Assembly (NCBI GenBank): GCA_035561315.1
Contig: DATMXR010000092.1
Location: 1-8,829, forward strand
Direction: 5' to 3'
DNA from: JAEYLA01 sp035561315
Lineage (GTDB): Bacteria > Bacillota > Clostridia > Christensenellales > CAG-138
DNA: 8,829 bases
The notes under the pieces are model-generated. The model did no database searches and was not told the origin of the DNA. It was given only the letters and a program-made list of their open reading frames with translations. Each line of letters begins with the position of its first letter. Position 1 is the stretch's first letter. Shown here piece after piece: positions 1-6,804 of this stretch. The position numbers and the translations under genes are program-made.

Positions 1-308
1 AGACAGATATCATACTATTTTCATTCATACACATCAATGCTGAAGAATGCATAGTGTCTTTGTGGAATGACGGCAACTTGCAGCGAATATTGTAAAGCAA
101 GTACCCTGCTTCCCGGCAAGTACATTGCCGCGCAGATGAGATCTTTAAGCCAAGTGTTTGAGCATTTGCAAAGTCTAAAATACTGAATCAATCTGAAAAC
201 AAAAGTTGCCGGACTGTATCCTGCCGACTAAGTTATACCAAGAGAAAGAAGTATGCCCTCAACCACTACTTCGCCCTATATCAACGGCTTGCTTTATGCG
301 GAAAATCA
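1..308. other. Non-coding flank without recognisable gene
   Basis: This stretch lies beyond the hairpin that could end the minus-strand operon. It is visibly richer in A and T than the gene cluster, and neither strand holds a reading frame that looks like a protein family. An 8-base direct repeat (GCAAGTAC at 97-104 and 116-123) is the only small structure I see. No tRNA, CRISPR or transposase fragment is visible. A plus-strand frame opening at 253 runs straight into the antisense of the dehydrogenase remnant and is not treated as a gene. Confidence 0.6.
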
Positions 309-343
309 GATGGCCGGGATCCCGTCAAGAGTTCCCGGCCATC
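309..343 (-). terminator. Candidate rho-independent terminator of the minus-strand operon
   Basis: A perfect 11-base stem (GATGGCCGGGA at 309-319 pairing with TCCCGGCCATC at 333-343) encloses a 13-base loop. Read on the minus strand the stem is followed by TGATTTTCC, a short and imperfect U-tract; on the plus strand nothing U-rich follows. It lies about 50 bases past the stop codon of the last minus-strand reading frame, the expected place for an operon terminator. The weak U-tract is the main reservation. Confidence 0.6.
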
Positions 344-393
344 GCATAGTCGATCGGTTCGTGGCCCCAATGGATGGAGATATCCCTGAGCTT

Positions 394-747
394 TTACTCA
401 ATCTCGCTCACCGCCACCCACCGGCGTTCCACGCCGCTTTTCAATATGGCCTCGGTCACGCGCGCCAGGTAATGGCCGTCCTCGAATGTGGCGAAGTCGC
501 AGGAGACCTCGCTTTGCCGTTTTCCGGCGCGGATAAACGCATAAAAGGCGGCCAGGTTATTCTTGAACGCGTCGTTCCATCCTTCGGGATGGCCTGCGGG
601 CAGGTGCGTATACGCCCGCGCCCGCGGATGGATGAGCGCCGGGTCACGCATAATGAGTTCGCTGTTCTTATCTCTGTTGCCTTTCCACATGTGGTCCGAA
701 TGTTCATGGTCCCAGAAGCGTGGATTTCCCCGCGCCGTTTTTTCCTG
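394..747 (-). pseudogene. C-terminal remnant of a Gfo/Idh/MocA-family dehydrogenase
   Basis: The reading frame ending with TAA at 394-396 carries only the last roughly 115 residues of a Gfo/Idh/MocA-type oxidoreductase. Recognisable family features in order are a W-x-G-x-R-D-K-x-S/N-E segment, the D-P-A-L-I plus H-P-R-A-R segment, the H-L-P-A-G-H-P-E-G-W-N-D-A-F block, then the ATFEDGHYLARVTEAIL and ERRW ending typical of the family C-terminus. The N-terminal Rossmann fold with its GxGxxG motif, normally about 120 residues, and most of the catalytic domain are absent. Upstream sequence is instead the intact metallopeptidase-like gene. The only in-frame ATG upstream of the homologous part (805-807) lies inside that gene, and the next ATG (688-690) has no visible ribosome binding site. 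I read it as a deletion remnant. Full-length relatives are NAD(P)-dependent sugar or inositol dehydrogenases, so the operon may once have had an oxidation step here. Homology begins near 735-747; the exact junction is uncertain. Confidence 0.75.
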
Positions 748-776
748 TGATGCAATAGGTTTCTCTTTTTTACCAG

Positions 777-1520
777 TTAAAGCTGCACCGCTTCCAATAT
801 GGAGCAATACAAGCGTGCGGCCGCTGTATGGGAATACCCGTACGCAAGCAGCACATCAAGCATATAGGGGTAGAACGGCGGATCGGCGAGCAGCTTTGCA
901 AAATGCATCCCTGCGATTTCGCTTAAGCAGGCCACCGGGGATCGGTTTTTAATCGGCCCCAGCTCCCACAGCTCTTCCCGGTGGCTTTTGGTGTAGATGG
1001 TATCGGATAAGTGCTCCACATGGTGGAACAATTCATGGGCTAAAAGAACATCCTCAATGAAATCGGCCGTACAGGGAACGAGCTCCCCGCATTCCCGCAG
1101 CGAAGTTTGTGCACGCTCCAGACAATCCGTAAATATCGTCACGGCCGCCGGCGGCGCATACTGCGCAAAAAGCACATGGCTTCCCCCGCCGGAGCGGGCA
1201 AGCCTTTTGATCTCCACGCCCAGCGCCTTTGCAAGCGCGTTTGGCCCGGCCTGCCCATGCTCCCGGCAAAGCGCGTCAAAGCTTTCCTGCGCGCAATCGC
1301 GGCTCGCTTCCGCCATGTTAAGACGCTGCTCCCTTGTAAACCTGCCGCGCAGCGGCTCGCGGGAGAACGCGTAAAGCGTCCAATCCTCCTCAGAAAGCGG
1401 CAGCAGGCGCGCCATCATCTCCCCAATGGGGGGCAGATCCGGCTCATCCGCCTGCCGCTGCAGTCCGGACTGGGCGGGGTTTACGAAAAACATGGTTTTC
1501 AGGAAGTCCGTAATGTTCAC
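777..1520 (-). CDS. Putative HExxH zinc metallopeptidase, ImmA/IrrE-like (gluzincin type)
   Basis: A 247-residue protein of unassigned family. The start chosen is GTG at 1518-1520, which overlaps the TGA of the upstream hydantoinase-like gene in the sequence GTGA, so translation is probably coupled. The frame stays open further upstream, but that part is antiparallel-free shadow of the preceding gene in another frame. Residues 162-166 (HELFH, in LLAHELFHHVEH) form an HExxH zinc motif. Residue E201, in LSEIAGMHFAKLL, sits 35 residues on and resembles the ExxAxxFAxxLL element that gives the third ligand in ImmA/IrrE-type peptidases (COG2856-like). The preceding ALGVEIKRL segment (about 100-107) also matches the layout of those proteins. 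No signal peptide or membrane segment is evident, so a cytosolic location is inferred. No helix-turn-helix or antitoxin partner is seen, unlike classic ImmA or toxin-antitoxin pairs. The link to the HyuA-like gene suggests maturation or processing of that protein or its substrate, which is inference only. Confidence 0.7.
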   Translation of the reverse strand: MNITDFLKTMFFVNPAQSGLQRQADEPDLPPIGEMMARLLPLSEEDWTLYAFSREPLRGRFTREQRLNMAEASRDCAQESFDALCREHGQAGPNALAKALGVEIKRLARSGGGSHVLFAQYAPPAAVTIFTDCLERAQTSLRECGELVPCTADFIEDVLLAHELFHHVEHLSDTIYTKSHREELWELGPIKNRSPVACLSEIAGMHFAKLLADPPFYPYMLDVLLAYGYSHTAAARLYCSILEAVQL

Positions 1521-3646
1521 AGCTTGTTTCTTGCCCCTACAATCACGACCCGGTCGCCTGGATCGCAGCTTTGCAGATCCATATCCATGATCATCAGGAT
1601 ATGCTCCAAATTGGACGAGCCCGCGTAATCCATCACCTTTGCGCCCACGCAGATATAATAATCCGGGCGGAGCACGCCGTCGGAGCTGAATGTGGCGAGC
1701 GTTTCCCAAAAATCTTTCACCGCGCTACGATAGTCCTGCGCAGCAATCTCCTGCGCGGCGCCGTCCGCAAGCTGTACCTTGATAAAGCCCTTCTTATCCA
1801 ATATGCGGATGGACATCGTTCCCTGCGGGGTACGGAAGCCGAACACATACACGCCGTTCGTATGGGCAAGGGTTTGAACGGCTTCTGACGCCGCCCCCAT
1901 ATCCGCGGCCGCAATTGCTTTTGCTTCCTCCGATGTGCACTCGCTCATGGTATTGGCCGCCTTTACCTCATTGGACCCAAGGGCGATGGCCGTTACCTTG
2001 GACGTCGTCTGGTCGATCTCGATATGCACTTCCACAGAATCCGGCACAGCGCCGCTCTGGATGGCCTTTTCCGTGGCTTCCTTGCGGATGGCGCGGATAT
2101 CGTCCGGCGTGGGATTCGGGATAACGCGCTCCACCACGTCCCGCACCATGGCCAGCGCGACGCCGATGGAGGAAATGACTTCCGCGTTTTCGGGGATGCT
2201 GTATTTCAACTGCATCTTGTTTGCGCAATAGCCGATCAGCGCGGCGGCGCCGCCGCCCACGCCCACAAGAGAAATCTGGTCGTGCTCCAGCCGGTATTTC
2301 ACCGCAAACTCCTCGATGACGGGCTGGATTTTTTCATAGCTCTTCTGCAGGATCTGCCCGGCAAGCTGTTCGACGGTAATCCCCGCATACTCCGCAAGCG
2401 GCTGCATGGCCCTGCGCGCGGCCTCCCTGTTTGCGTGGGAAAAATCCTGTTCCCCCACCAGCCCCAGCACATTCGCGGCGCAGGAATTCGTAATGGCGAG
2501 CCGCTCCCCGTTCTTGAGCCGCACGCAGGCGTAATCCGCGGGATCTCCCTGCTTCGGCGCAAAAAGCTCAAGCCGCGGTTCCACAACCAGCTCTTCCTCC
2601 GTAAATACGGCATAGTCAAGCCCCGCGATATGCGCGCTGCGCGGGCCGACATCCACCACGCCCTGCTTATTCAGGCGCACCATGCTGCCCCCCGCCACGC
2701 CGAGCACCCGCACGTCCAGAGAGTTGATAAACGTTCTGTGCCCGCCCACGATGCTGTAATCGATGCCGGGGCGCCCGTTTTTGATCACGCCGATGTTGGT
2801 GGTCGTTCCGCCCACCTCAAAATAGACGCCGTTTGAGGCGCGCAGGTACATCAGGGAGCCCATGACGCTTGCGGCGGGGCCGGAAAGCATGGTAAGCACG
2901 GGGCGCTTTTTCACCTCGTTGATCTCCATGACGCCGCCGTCCCCGCGCATGATCATCAGCGGCACCTCAATGCCGGATTCCCTTACGCTGCGTTCCGTGC
3001 TGTCCGCCGTATGCAGCATTTTGGGAAGAATGCTCGCGTTAATGGTGGCCGTGCGCGTCCGGCGCGTCAGCCCGTAGAGCTTTGTTATTTCAGACGCCAT
3101 GGTGCTCAGCAAACCCATTTCCTTTGCCGTCTCGTAGATCTGCTGCTCACAGGCGGTATCGTCAACGCCAAACGCCATCGTGGATACGATTACCTGGACG
3201 CCCTCGCGCGTGAGTCCCTCAATCGCCGCTCGGACGGTTTGCTCCCGCAGCTCCTTCTTTTTCAAGAACGCGTTGCTGGTGTGGATCAGCTTCCCGTTGC
3301 CAAGCGGAATATCGTCCATTTTGCTCTGCTTCTTTGCCAAGAAGCCCTCAAGGCCGCCGCCCGCGACGCCTATGATCCCCACATGCGCGACGTCGCCCTC
3401 CACCAGGGCGTTTGTCGCCTGTGTGGTGCTGTGCGCGACAAACACCACATCCTTGGGATCGATATCATTTTCCTGCATGCATTGTTGAAACGCCATCACC
3501 ACGCCGCGCGCCACGCCGTCCGCGTGGTCATGCGTGGTCTTTACGGTAGCCTTGCCTATGATTGTGTTGGTTGCGTTGTCGAGTGCGACCGCCTTGGTAT
3601 GCGTGCCTCCCACGTCGATACCCATGCGCACCATACGATTTGCCAT
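1517..3646 (-). CDS. Hydantoinase/oxoprolinase (HyuA)-family protein, divergent
   Basis: A 709-residue protein, near the usual HyuA length of about 690. ATG at 3644-3646 is chosen because AGGAG (3653-3657) precedes it by 6 bases; an ATG 24 bases upstream would put that site inside the gene. Features in order: IDVGGTHTKAV (10-20, first phosphate-binding motif of the ASKHA-like fold), GDGG (235-238), SGPAASVMGS (255-264), EVGGTTTNIG (277-286, second GGT motif) and VGVGGGAAAL (461-470). Canonical HyuA proteins read GGTFTD and DMGGTSTD at the two GGT sites; here the following aspartate is K (18) and N (284), and the leading aspartate of the second motif is E (277). Residues from about 510 to 709 do not look like a standard HyuA C-terminus to me. 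Family members use ATP to open hydantoin, oxoproline or similar rings, usually with a HyuB partner; none is seen here. The next gene overlaps it by 4 bases. The family is confident, the reaction is not. Confidence 0.85.
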   Translation of the reverse strand: MANRMVRMGIDVGGTHTKAVALDNATNTIIGKATVKTTHDHADGVARGVVMAFQQCMQENDIDPKDVVFVAHSTTQATNALVEGDVAHVGIIGVAGGGLEGFLAKKQSKMDDIPLGNGKLIHTSNAFLKKKELREQTVRAAIEGLTREGVQVIVSTMAFGVDDTACEQQIYETAKEMGLLSTMASEITKLYGLTRRTRTATINASILPKMLHTADSTERSVRESGIEVPLMIMRGDGGVMEINEVKKRPVLTMLSGPAASVMGSLMYLRASNGVYFEVGGTTTNIGVIKNGRPGIDYSIVGGHRTFINSLDVRVLGVAGGSMVRLNKQGVVDVGPRSAHIAGLDYAVFTEEELVVEPRLELFAPKQGDPADYACVRLKNGERLAITNSCAANVLGLVGEQDFSHANREAARRAMQPLAEYAGITVEQLAGQILQKSYEKIQPVIEEFAVKYRLEHDQISLVGVGGGAAALIGYCANKMQLKYSIPENAEVISSIGVALAMVRDVVERVIPNPTPDDIRAIRKEATEKAIQSGAVPDSVEVHIEIDQTTSKVTAIALGSNEVKAANTMSECTSEEAKAIAAADMGAASEAVQTLAHTNGVYVFGFRTPQGTMSIRILDKKGFIKVQLADGAAQEIAAQDYRSAVKDFWETLATFSSDGVLRPDYYICVGAKVMDYAGSSNLEHILMIMDMDLQSCDPGDRVVIVGARNKL

Positions 3647-3652
3647 GATGTT

Positions 3653-3657
3653 CTCCT
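3653..3657 (-). promoter_or_regulatory. Ribosome binding site deciding the hydantoinase-like start
   Basis: The minus strand reads AGGAG here, 6 bases before the ATG at 3644-3646. It lies only 1 base beyond the arm of the GGGGG-containing palindrome at 3659-3677, so folding of that palindrome could influence ribosome access. Confidence 0.8.
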
Positions 3658-3658
3658 T

Positions 3659-3677
3659 CCCCCGTTTCAAACGGGGG
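3659..3677 (-). repeat. Perfect 9-base palindrome next to a ribosome binding site
   Basis: CCCCCGTTT (3659-3667) and AAACGGGGG (3669-3677) are exact inverted copies around one central base. In RNA it could form an 8-pair stem with a 3-base loop directly upstream of the AGGAG site of the hydantoinase-like gene. Five of its bases (3673-3677) are also the outer end of the larger stem at 3673-3708, so the two stems cannot both form completely. It could alternatively be a protein-binding operator. Confidence 0.7.
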
Positions 3678-3708
3678 CCGCCGCACGCAGATCCATGCGG
3701 CGGCCCCC
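3673..3708 (-). other. 13-base-pair GC-rich hairpin between permease and hydantoinase-like genes
   Basis: GGGGGCCGCCGCA (3673-3685) pairs perfectly with TGCGGCGGCCCCC (3696-3708) around a 10-base loop. It sits in the 105-base gap between the permease stop and the hydantoinase-like start. No U-tract follows on the minus strand, so it is unlikely to be a simple terminator. An mRNA stabiliser, a processing site that sets relative expression of the two genes, or part of a switch with the overlapping palindrome are the plausible roles. Confidence 0.75.
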
Positions 3709-3746
3709 AGCGTTTTCCCGTTATGTGTTCGGCGGCAGATCCATGC
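3687..3746 (-). repeat. Repeated 12-base hairpin loop sequence
   Basis: GCAGATCCATGC occurs at 3687-3698 and again at 3735-3746, in the same orientation. The second copy lies in its own small stem, CGGCA (3733-3737) with TGCCG (3744-3748), and the first lies at the loop of the large 13-pair stem. The same loop bases (TGGATC on the minus strand) are therefore shown twice, which suggests a partial duplication or a repeated recognition element. Confidence 0.6.
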
Positions 3747-3751
3747 CGTGC

Positions 3752-5098
3752 TTAGAATGCCGTCCCTCCATACACGAAGTACGTATAGAGAATGATCAGC
3801 GCGCAGCAGACCCAGCACACCGGCACGCTCTTCCTGAGCCAGTCCTTGGTGGTGACCTTGGTGTAGCCGATGCCCCAGGCCGTCCAGGATTGCGTAAAGC
3901 AGCCGCTTACGTGCATGGAGAGCGTGGGGATGCCGAGCAGCATCATGACAAAGGGGCTGTTAAACCCGAGCGTCGTGAGGATCTTTGCCGTGGCGGGGCC
4001 CGCGCCCGCCAGCGTCATGGGGCCGCGGAAAAGCGCGAGCGGCGCGAGCAAAGCTACCGCGATGCAGATGAGAAATACGTTTGTCATCTGTACGCCGCCC
4101 AGCAACGCACCAAGATAGGGCGCGGCAAGCGCCGAGGCATTGTTGAACATGCCCACCGTAAGCAGGAAGCCCATGAAAGGCGCGACGTCCACAACGCCGT
4201 CAAAGAAGTTTTTAGCAAACAGGCGCGCGGCGTCCGCGAACGTCCTCATCTTGCGGCAGACCGCCATCGCAAAGAATCCTGCCGCAAGGAACCCGACGAT
4301 AACGGGGATTTTGAACGCATAGAGCAGCACGACCGGAATGACGGGCGTAATTAGCGCGATGCCCGGCACCTTCTCCTGTGTTTCCGGCTGTACGTCCGTC
4401 TGTGCCGCCCAGGCGTGCGCCGTCTCCTTGCGGAAATAAACGACGGAGAATACCGCAAGGATCACAATCTGTATGCCCAGCGCGATGACGCCCCAATTGA
4501 AATATTGCTGGTAGGTATAGGTTTCCGTGATGCCAAAGAGCGTGGCCCACTGGTTATGCTGGACAGGGTTGATATACAGCGCCGCGCCGATGGTGCCGAT
4601 GTAGGAGAACAGCGCGACGACCTTGGGAATCCCCAGGGACATGAGGATCGGCAGCACGATCACGCCGATTGCGATCACCGCGCCCGCGCCGTAAATGCCG
4701 GAGAAAATGAGCGCGCACACGATGGAAAGGAGTATCATCGTCAGGCCCGGACGGTCGCCGCCCAGCTCCACCGTTTTCCGGATGATGGTGCGCGCAATGT
4801 TGGTTTCGAGTATGACCTGGCCAAACCATGCGCCGAACATGACGTTGACAAGGTTTGCCCCGTATCCTTCCGCGCCCTTCTGGAACACCTGGGTGAGCGC
4901 GTCCGGGATGTTTTTGATCAGCCCTTCGTTCTCCGCAAGGAAATCGGCGTTGGTAACCGTATTGTTGCCGATGATGGCGAGCACGGCATATACCGCGGCG
5001 ATGATCAAAAAGCCGATCTGGATGTTGCCGCCCCTATACGTATAATACACCAATCCGATATACGCAAGCAGCATCAAGATTCCGATTGCTGTTTCCAT
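3752..5098 (-). CDS. Ion transporter (IT) superfamily permease, GntP/CitMHS-like
   Basis: A 448-residue polytopic membrane protein with roughly 11 to 13 hydrophobic segments, among them about 3-20, 28-46, 119-136, 138-155, 160-176, 200-221, 246-280, 338-358, 380-398 and 424-442. The block VNVMFGAWFGQVILETNIARTI (about 84-105) followed by the G-G-D-R-P segment resembles the conserved core of gluconate/citrate-type symporters, which carry organic anions with H+ or a cation. ATG at 5096-5098 is chosen because AGGAGG (5104-5109) ends 5 bases before it; a TTG start at 5113 would put that site inside the gene. It starts 15 bases after the aldolase stop. A soluble linker lies near 223-245. It presumably imports the compound that the operon degrades. 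The exact family and substrate are not certain; relatives could be called citrate, gluconate or generic transporters. Confidence 0.8.
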   Translation of the reverse strand: METAIGILMLLAYIGLVYYTYRGGNIQIGFLIIAAVYAVLAIIGNNTVTNADFLAENEGLIKNIPDALTQVFQKGAEGYGANLVNVMFGAWFGQVILETNIARTIIRKTVELGGDRPGLTMILLSIVCALIFSGIYGAGAVIAIGVIVLPILMSLGIPKVVALFSYIGTIGAALYINPVQHNQWATLFGITETYTYQQYFNWGVIALGIQIVILAVFSVVYFRKETAHAWAAQTDVQPETQEKVPGIALITPVIPVVLLYAFKIPVIVGFLAAGFFAMAVCRKMRTFADAARLFAKNFFDGVVDVAPFMGFLLTVGMFNNASALAAPYLGALLGGVQMTNVFLICIAVALLAPLALFRGPMTLAGAGPATAKILTTLGFNSPFVMMLLGIPTLSMHVSGCFTQSWTAWGIGYTKVTTKDWLRKSVPVCWVCCALIILYTYFVYGGTAF

Positions 5099-5113
5099 AA
5101 CTTCCTCCTGCAA

Positions 5114-5872
5114 TTATCGTTTTACGTACCGCATGGCCTCCCGCGATGCGTTTGCTAAAAATACGATATCGGCGCCCAGCGCAATGAATGTAAACCCCTG
5201 CTCCAACGCCTGGCTGACAGCTTCCCGGGACGGCTGTACGATATGCCGCCCGGCGGCTTTCCGGTGGCGTTCGCAGGCTTCGGCAACTATTTGGCAGGCT
5301 TTTGCGATCACGGGATCGTCCGTTTTCCCGACGCAGCCATAGGACCCGCTCATGTCGTAAGGGCCAACGAACACGCCGTCTACGCCTTCGACCTCTAAAA
5401 TGGCGTCGATCTGCTCCACAGCCTCCCTGGACTCGATCATGACAATCACGCTCACGTCTTCGTTTGCACGCGCCGCATACGCGTCAAAGTCCATACCCCA
5501 GTTGTTTGCGCGGCAGTACCCGAACCCGCGCCGGCCCAAGGGCGGATATTTCGCGGCGGCGACCGCCTTTTTTGCCTCCTCCGCCGAATTGACCATGGGC
5601 ACAATGACGCCCTCCGCGCCCATATCGAGCGCCTGGCGGATCGCGAGCGTGTCGTTTTCGCGCACCCTTGCCAATGCGGTGACATCCCGCCCATGGAGCC
5701 CGCGCGCGGCCTGCGTAAATTCCTCAATGCCGATGGAGGAATGCTCGCAGTCGACCGCGATCCAGTCAAACCCGGCTCCGGCCAGTATCTCCGCCGCGGC
5801 CGGGCTGCCTGTCTGAATCCACGAACCGATGAGCGGCTTTTTTTGCATCAGCGCGCTTCTGAACCCCTTCAT
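5114..5872 (-). CDS. HpcH/HpaI-family aldolase (2-keto-3-deoxy-sugar acid aldolase type)
   Basis: A 252-residue class II aldolase, the normal family length. Key residues known from HpaI-type enzymes are visible: H44 in VDCEHSS, R69 in ALARVREND, the metal ligands E147 in MIESREAV and D173 in VGPYDMSGSYG. The family splits 2-keto-3-deoxy acids or 4-hydroxy-2-oxo acids to pyruvate plus an aldehyde, using a divalent metal, in the cytosol. The start is ATG at 5870-5872, which overlaps the TGA of the isomerase gene as ATGA; GAGGTG lies just upstream within that gene. The frame is open a further 132 codons upstream, but that is a shadow of the isomerase gene. Here the enzyme likely supplies the final carbon-carbon cleavage of the pathway. 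Rhamnonate-type (RhmA) or homoprotocatechuate-type (HpaI) specificity cannot be told apart from sequence. Confidence 0.9.
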   Translation of the reverse strand: MKGFRSALMQKKPLIGSWIQTGSPAAAEILAGAGFDWIAVDCEHSSIGIEEFTQAARGLHGRDVTALARVRENDTLAIRQALDMGAEGVIVPMVNSAEEAKKAVAAAKYPPLGRRGFGYCRANNWGMDFDAYAARANEDVSVIVMIESREAVEQIDAILEVEGVDGVFVGPYDMSGSYGCVGKTDDPVIAKACQIVAEACERHRKAAGRHIVQPSREAVSQALEQGFTFIALGADIVFLANASREAMRYVKR

Positions 5873-6780
5873 AATTTCACCTCTTCCCAAGCGCTTTCCA
5901 GCAGCTCCATGCTCTTTTCCACGGTATACCGCGCATCCTTTCCGGGGAACGGCGTCATTTCCAGGATCAGCGGCTTCCGGTCTGTTTCGGAGAGGTAGCC
6001 CTGCCTGAGCAGGCTTTCGAGTATCACCACCAGCTCCGGCTTTGCGACCTCCCCGCCCGGGAGGCCCATGGGCGGATGATAGTCCCCATACAACGGATGC
6101 GTACGGTCTTTCAATACGCAGTTGCCCAGGTGAACGCGCCTGATCCTGTCCGCGCACCGCTCTATGGAGGAGGCGAACCCCTCGAACATCAGCGGCAGAT
6201 GCGCCATATCCAATTCGATTCCAATATTGGGATATTCGGCGGCGATTTCGTCCACCAGCGCCACGCAATCGTCAATGGGTCCGTAAAGATACTTTTTATC
6301 GATTGTTCTGTCAAACGGCTCCAGGAGGGCGGTGATCCCAAACGGTTTTAATTCCCCGCAAAACCATTTGCAGAATGCCTTGAACGCGGCCTGCGCCGCC
6401 GGCCGGTTGTCCGGCACATCCGCACCGGAAACAAATACGAATCCGGTCGCGCCGATCGCCGCCGCCATGCGGATCTGGTCTCCGAGAAGCAGCTTTGTGA
6501 CGGCCTGTTCCTGAATGTCCGTGGACGCCAGTGAAATTTTCCGCGCCGGGAACAGGTGCAGTGCATAACTCACATCCTTCCCGCAATCCCGGATGATCGG
6601 GATGAGCTCCTCCCGCAGCCGGTCATCATAGGGCAGGCAACAATCCAGCGCTTCGATATCCCCCCTTTTTACGAATTCCTTCAGCGTGGCCGCATGATAT
6701 TCCATGTCCGACGTGCACTCCGGATACAGAAGATGATGCACCAGCCCAAGCTTTGCATAGCTTTTGATCGATTTTCCCAT
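5869..6780 (-). CDS. Sugar phosphate isomerase/epimerase-like TIM-barrel protein
   Basis: A 303-residue protein of the xylose isomerase-like TIM-barrel superfamily (AP_endonuc_2/IolE-like). Likely metal ligands are E154 in LLEPFDRTI, D191 in IELDMAHLPLM, H217 in RVHLGN and E274 in LILEMTPF, in the Glu-Asp-His-Glu order expected for this fold; H194 may also take part. Members are isomerases, epimerases or dehydratases of sugars, inositols and hydroxy-ketoacids. ATG at 6778-6780 is the only reasonable start, but its AGGAG (6795-6799) is 14 bases away, longer than ideal; the GGGA nearer the start may help. It lies 24 bases after the peptidase gene and overlaps the aldolase gene by 4 bases, so it probably feeds the aldolase. 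The exact substrate is unknown. Confidence 0.85.
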   Translation of the reverse strand: MGKSIKSYAKLGLVHHLLYPECTSDMEYHAATLKEFVKRGDIEALDCCLPYDDRLREELIPIIRDCGKDVSYALHLFPARKISLASTDIQEQAVTKLLLGDQIRMAAAIGATGFVFVSGADVPDNRPAAQAAFKAFCKWFCGELKPFGITALLEPFDRTIDKKYLYGPIDDCVALVDEIAAEYPNIGIELDMAHLPLMFEGFASSIERCADRIRRVHLGNCVLKDRTHPLYGDYHPPMGLPGGEVAKPELVVILESLLRQGYLSETDRKPLILEMTPFPGKDARYTVEKSMELLESAWEEVKL

Positions 6781-6804
6781 ACCGTTCCCAATGTCTCCTT
6801 TCCT

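Noticed and set aside
97..123. Direct repeat GCAAGTAC in the left flank
   Set aside because: Only 8 bases and two copies, with no associated promoter, gene or attachment-site structure.
253..750. Plus-strand 165-codon frame at the left end
   Set aside because: Most of it is antisense to the clear dehydrogenase remnant, its protein shows no family features, and no ribosome binding site precedes it.
3667..3744. Two tiny minus-strand frames starting MDL (3721-3744 and 3667-3696) as possible leader peptides
   Set aside because: They have 7 and 9 codons and no ribosome binding sites, and their shared start simply follows from the repeated 12-base loop sequence.
2024..4354. Long plus-strand frames opposite the hydantoinase-like and permease genes
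   Set aside because: They are histidine- and arginine-rich antisense shadows of GC-rich genes on the minus strand, with no recognisable family.
5873..6268. N-terminal extension of the aldolase frame
   Set aside because: It overlaps the isomerase gene in another frame, and the aldolase family begins at the ATG at 5872.
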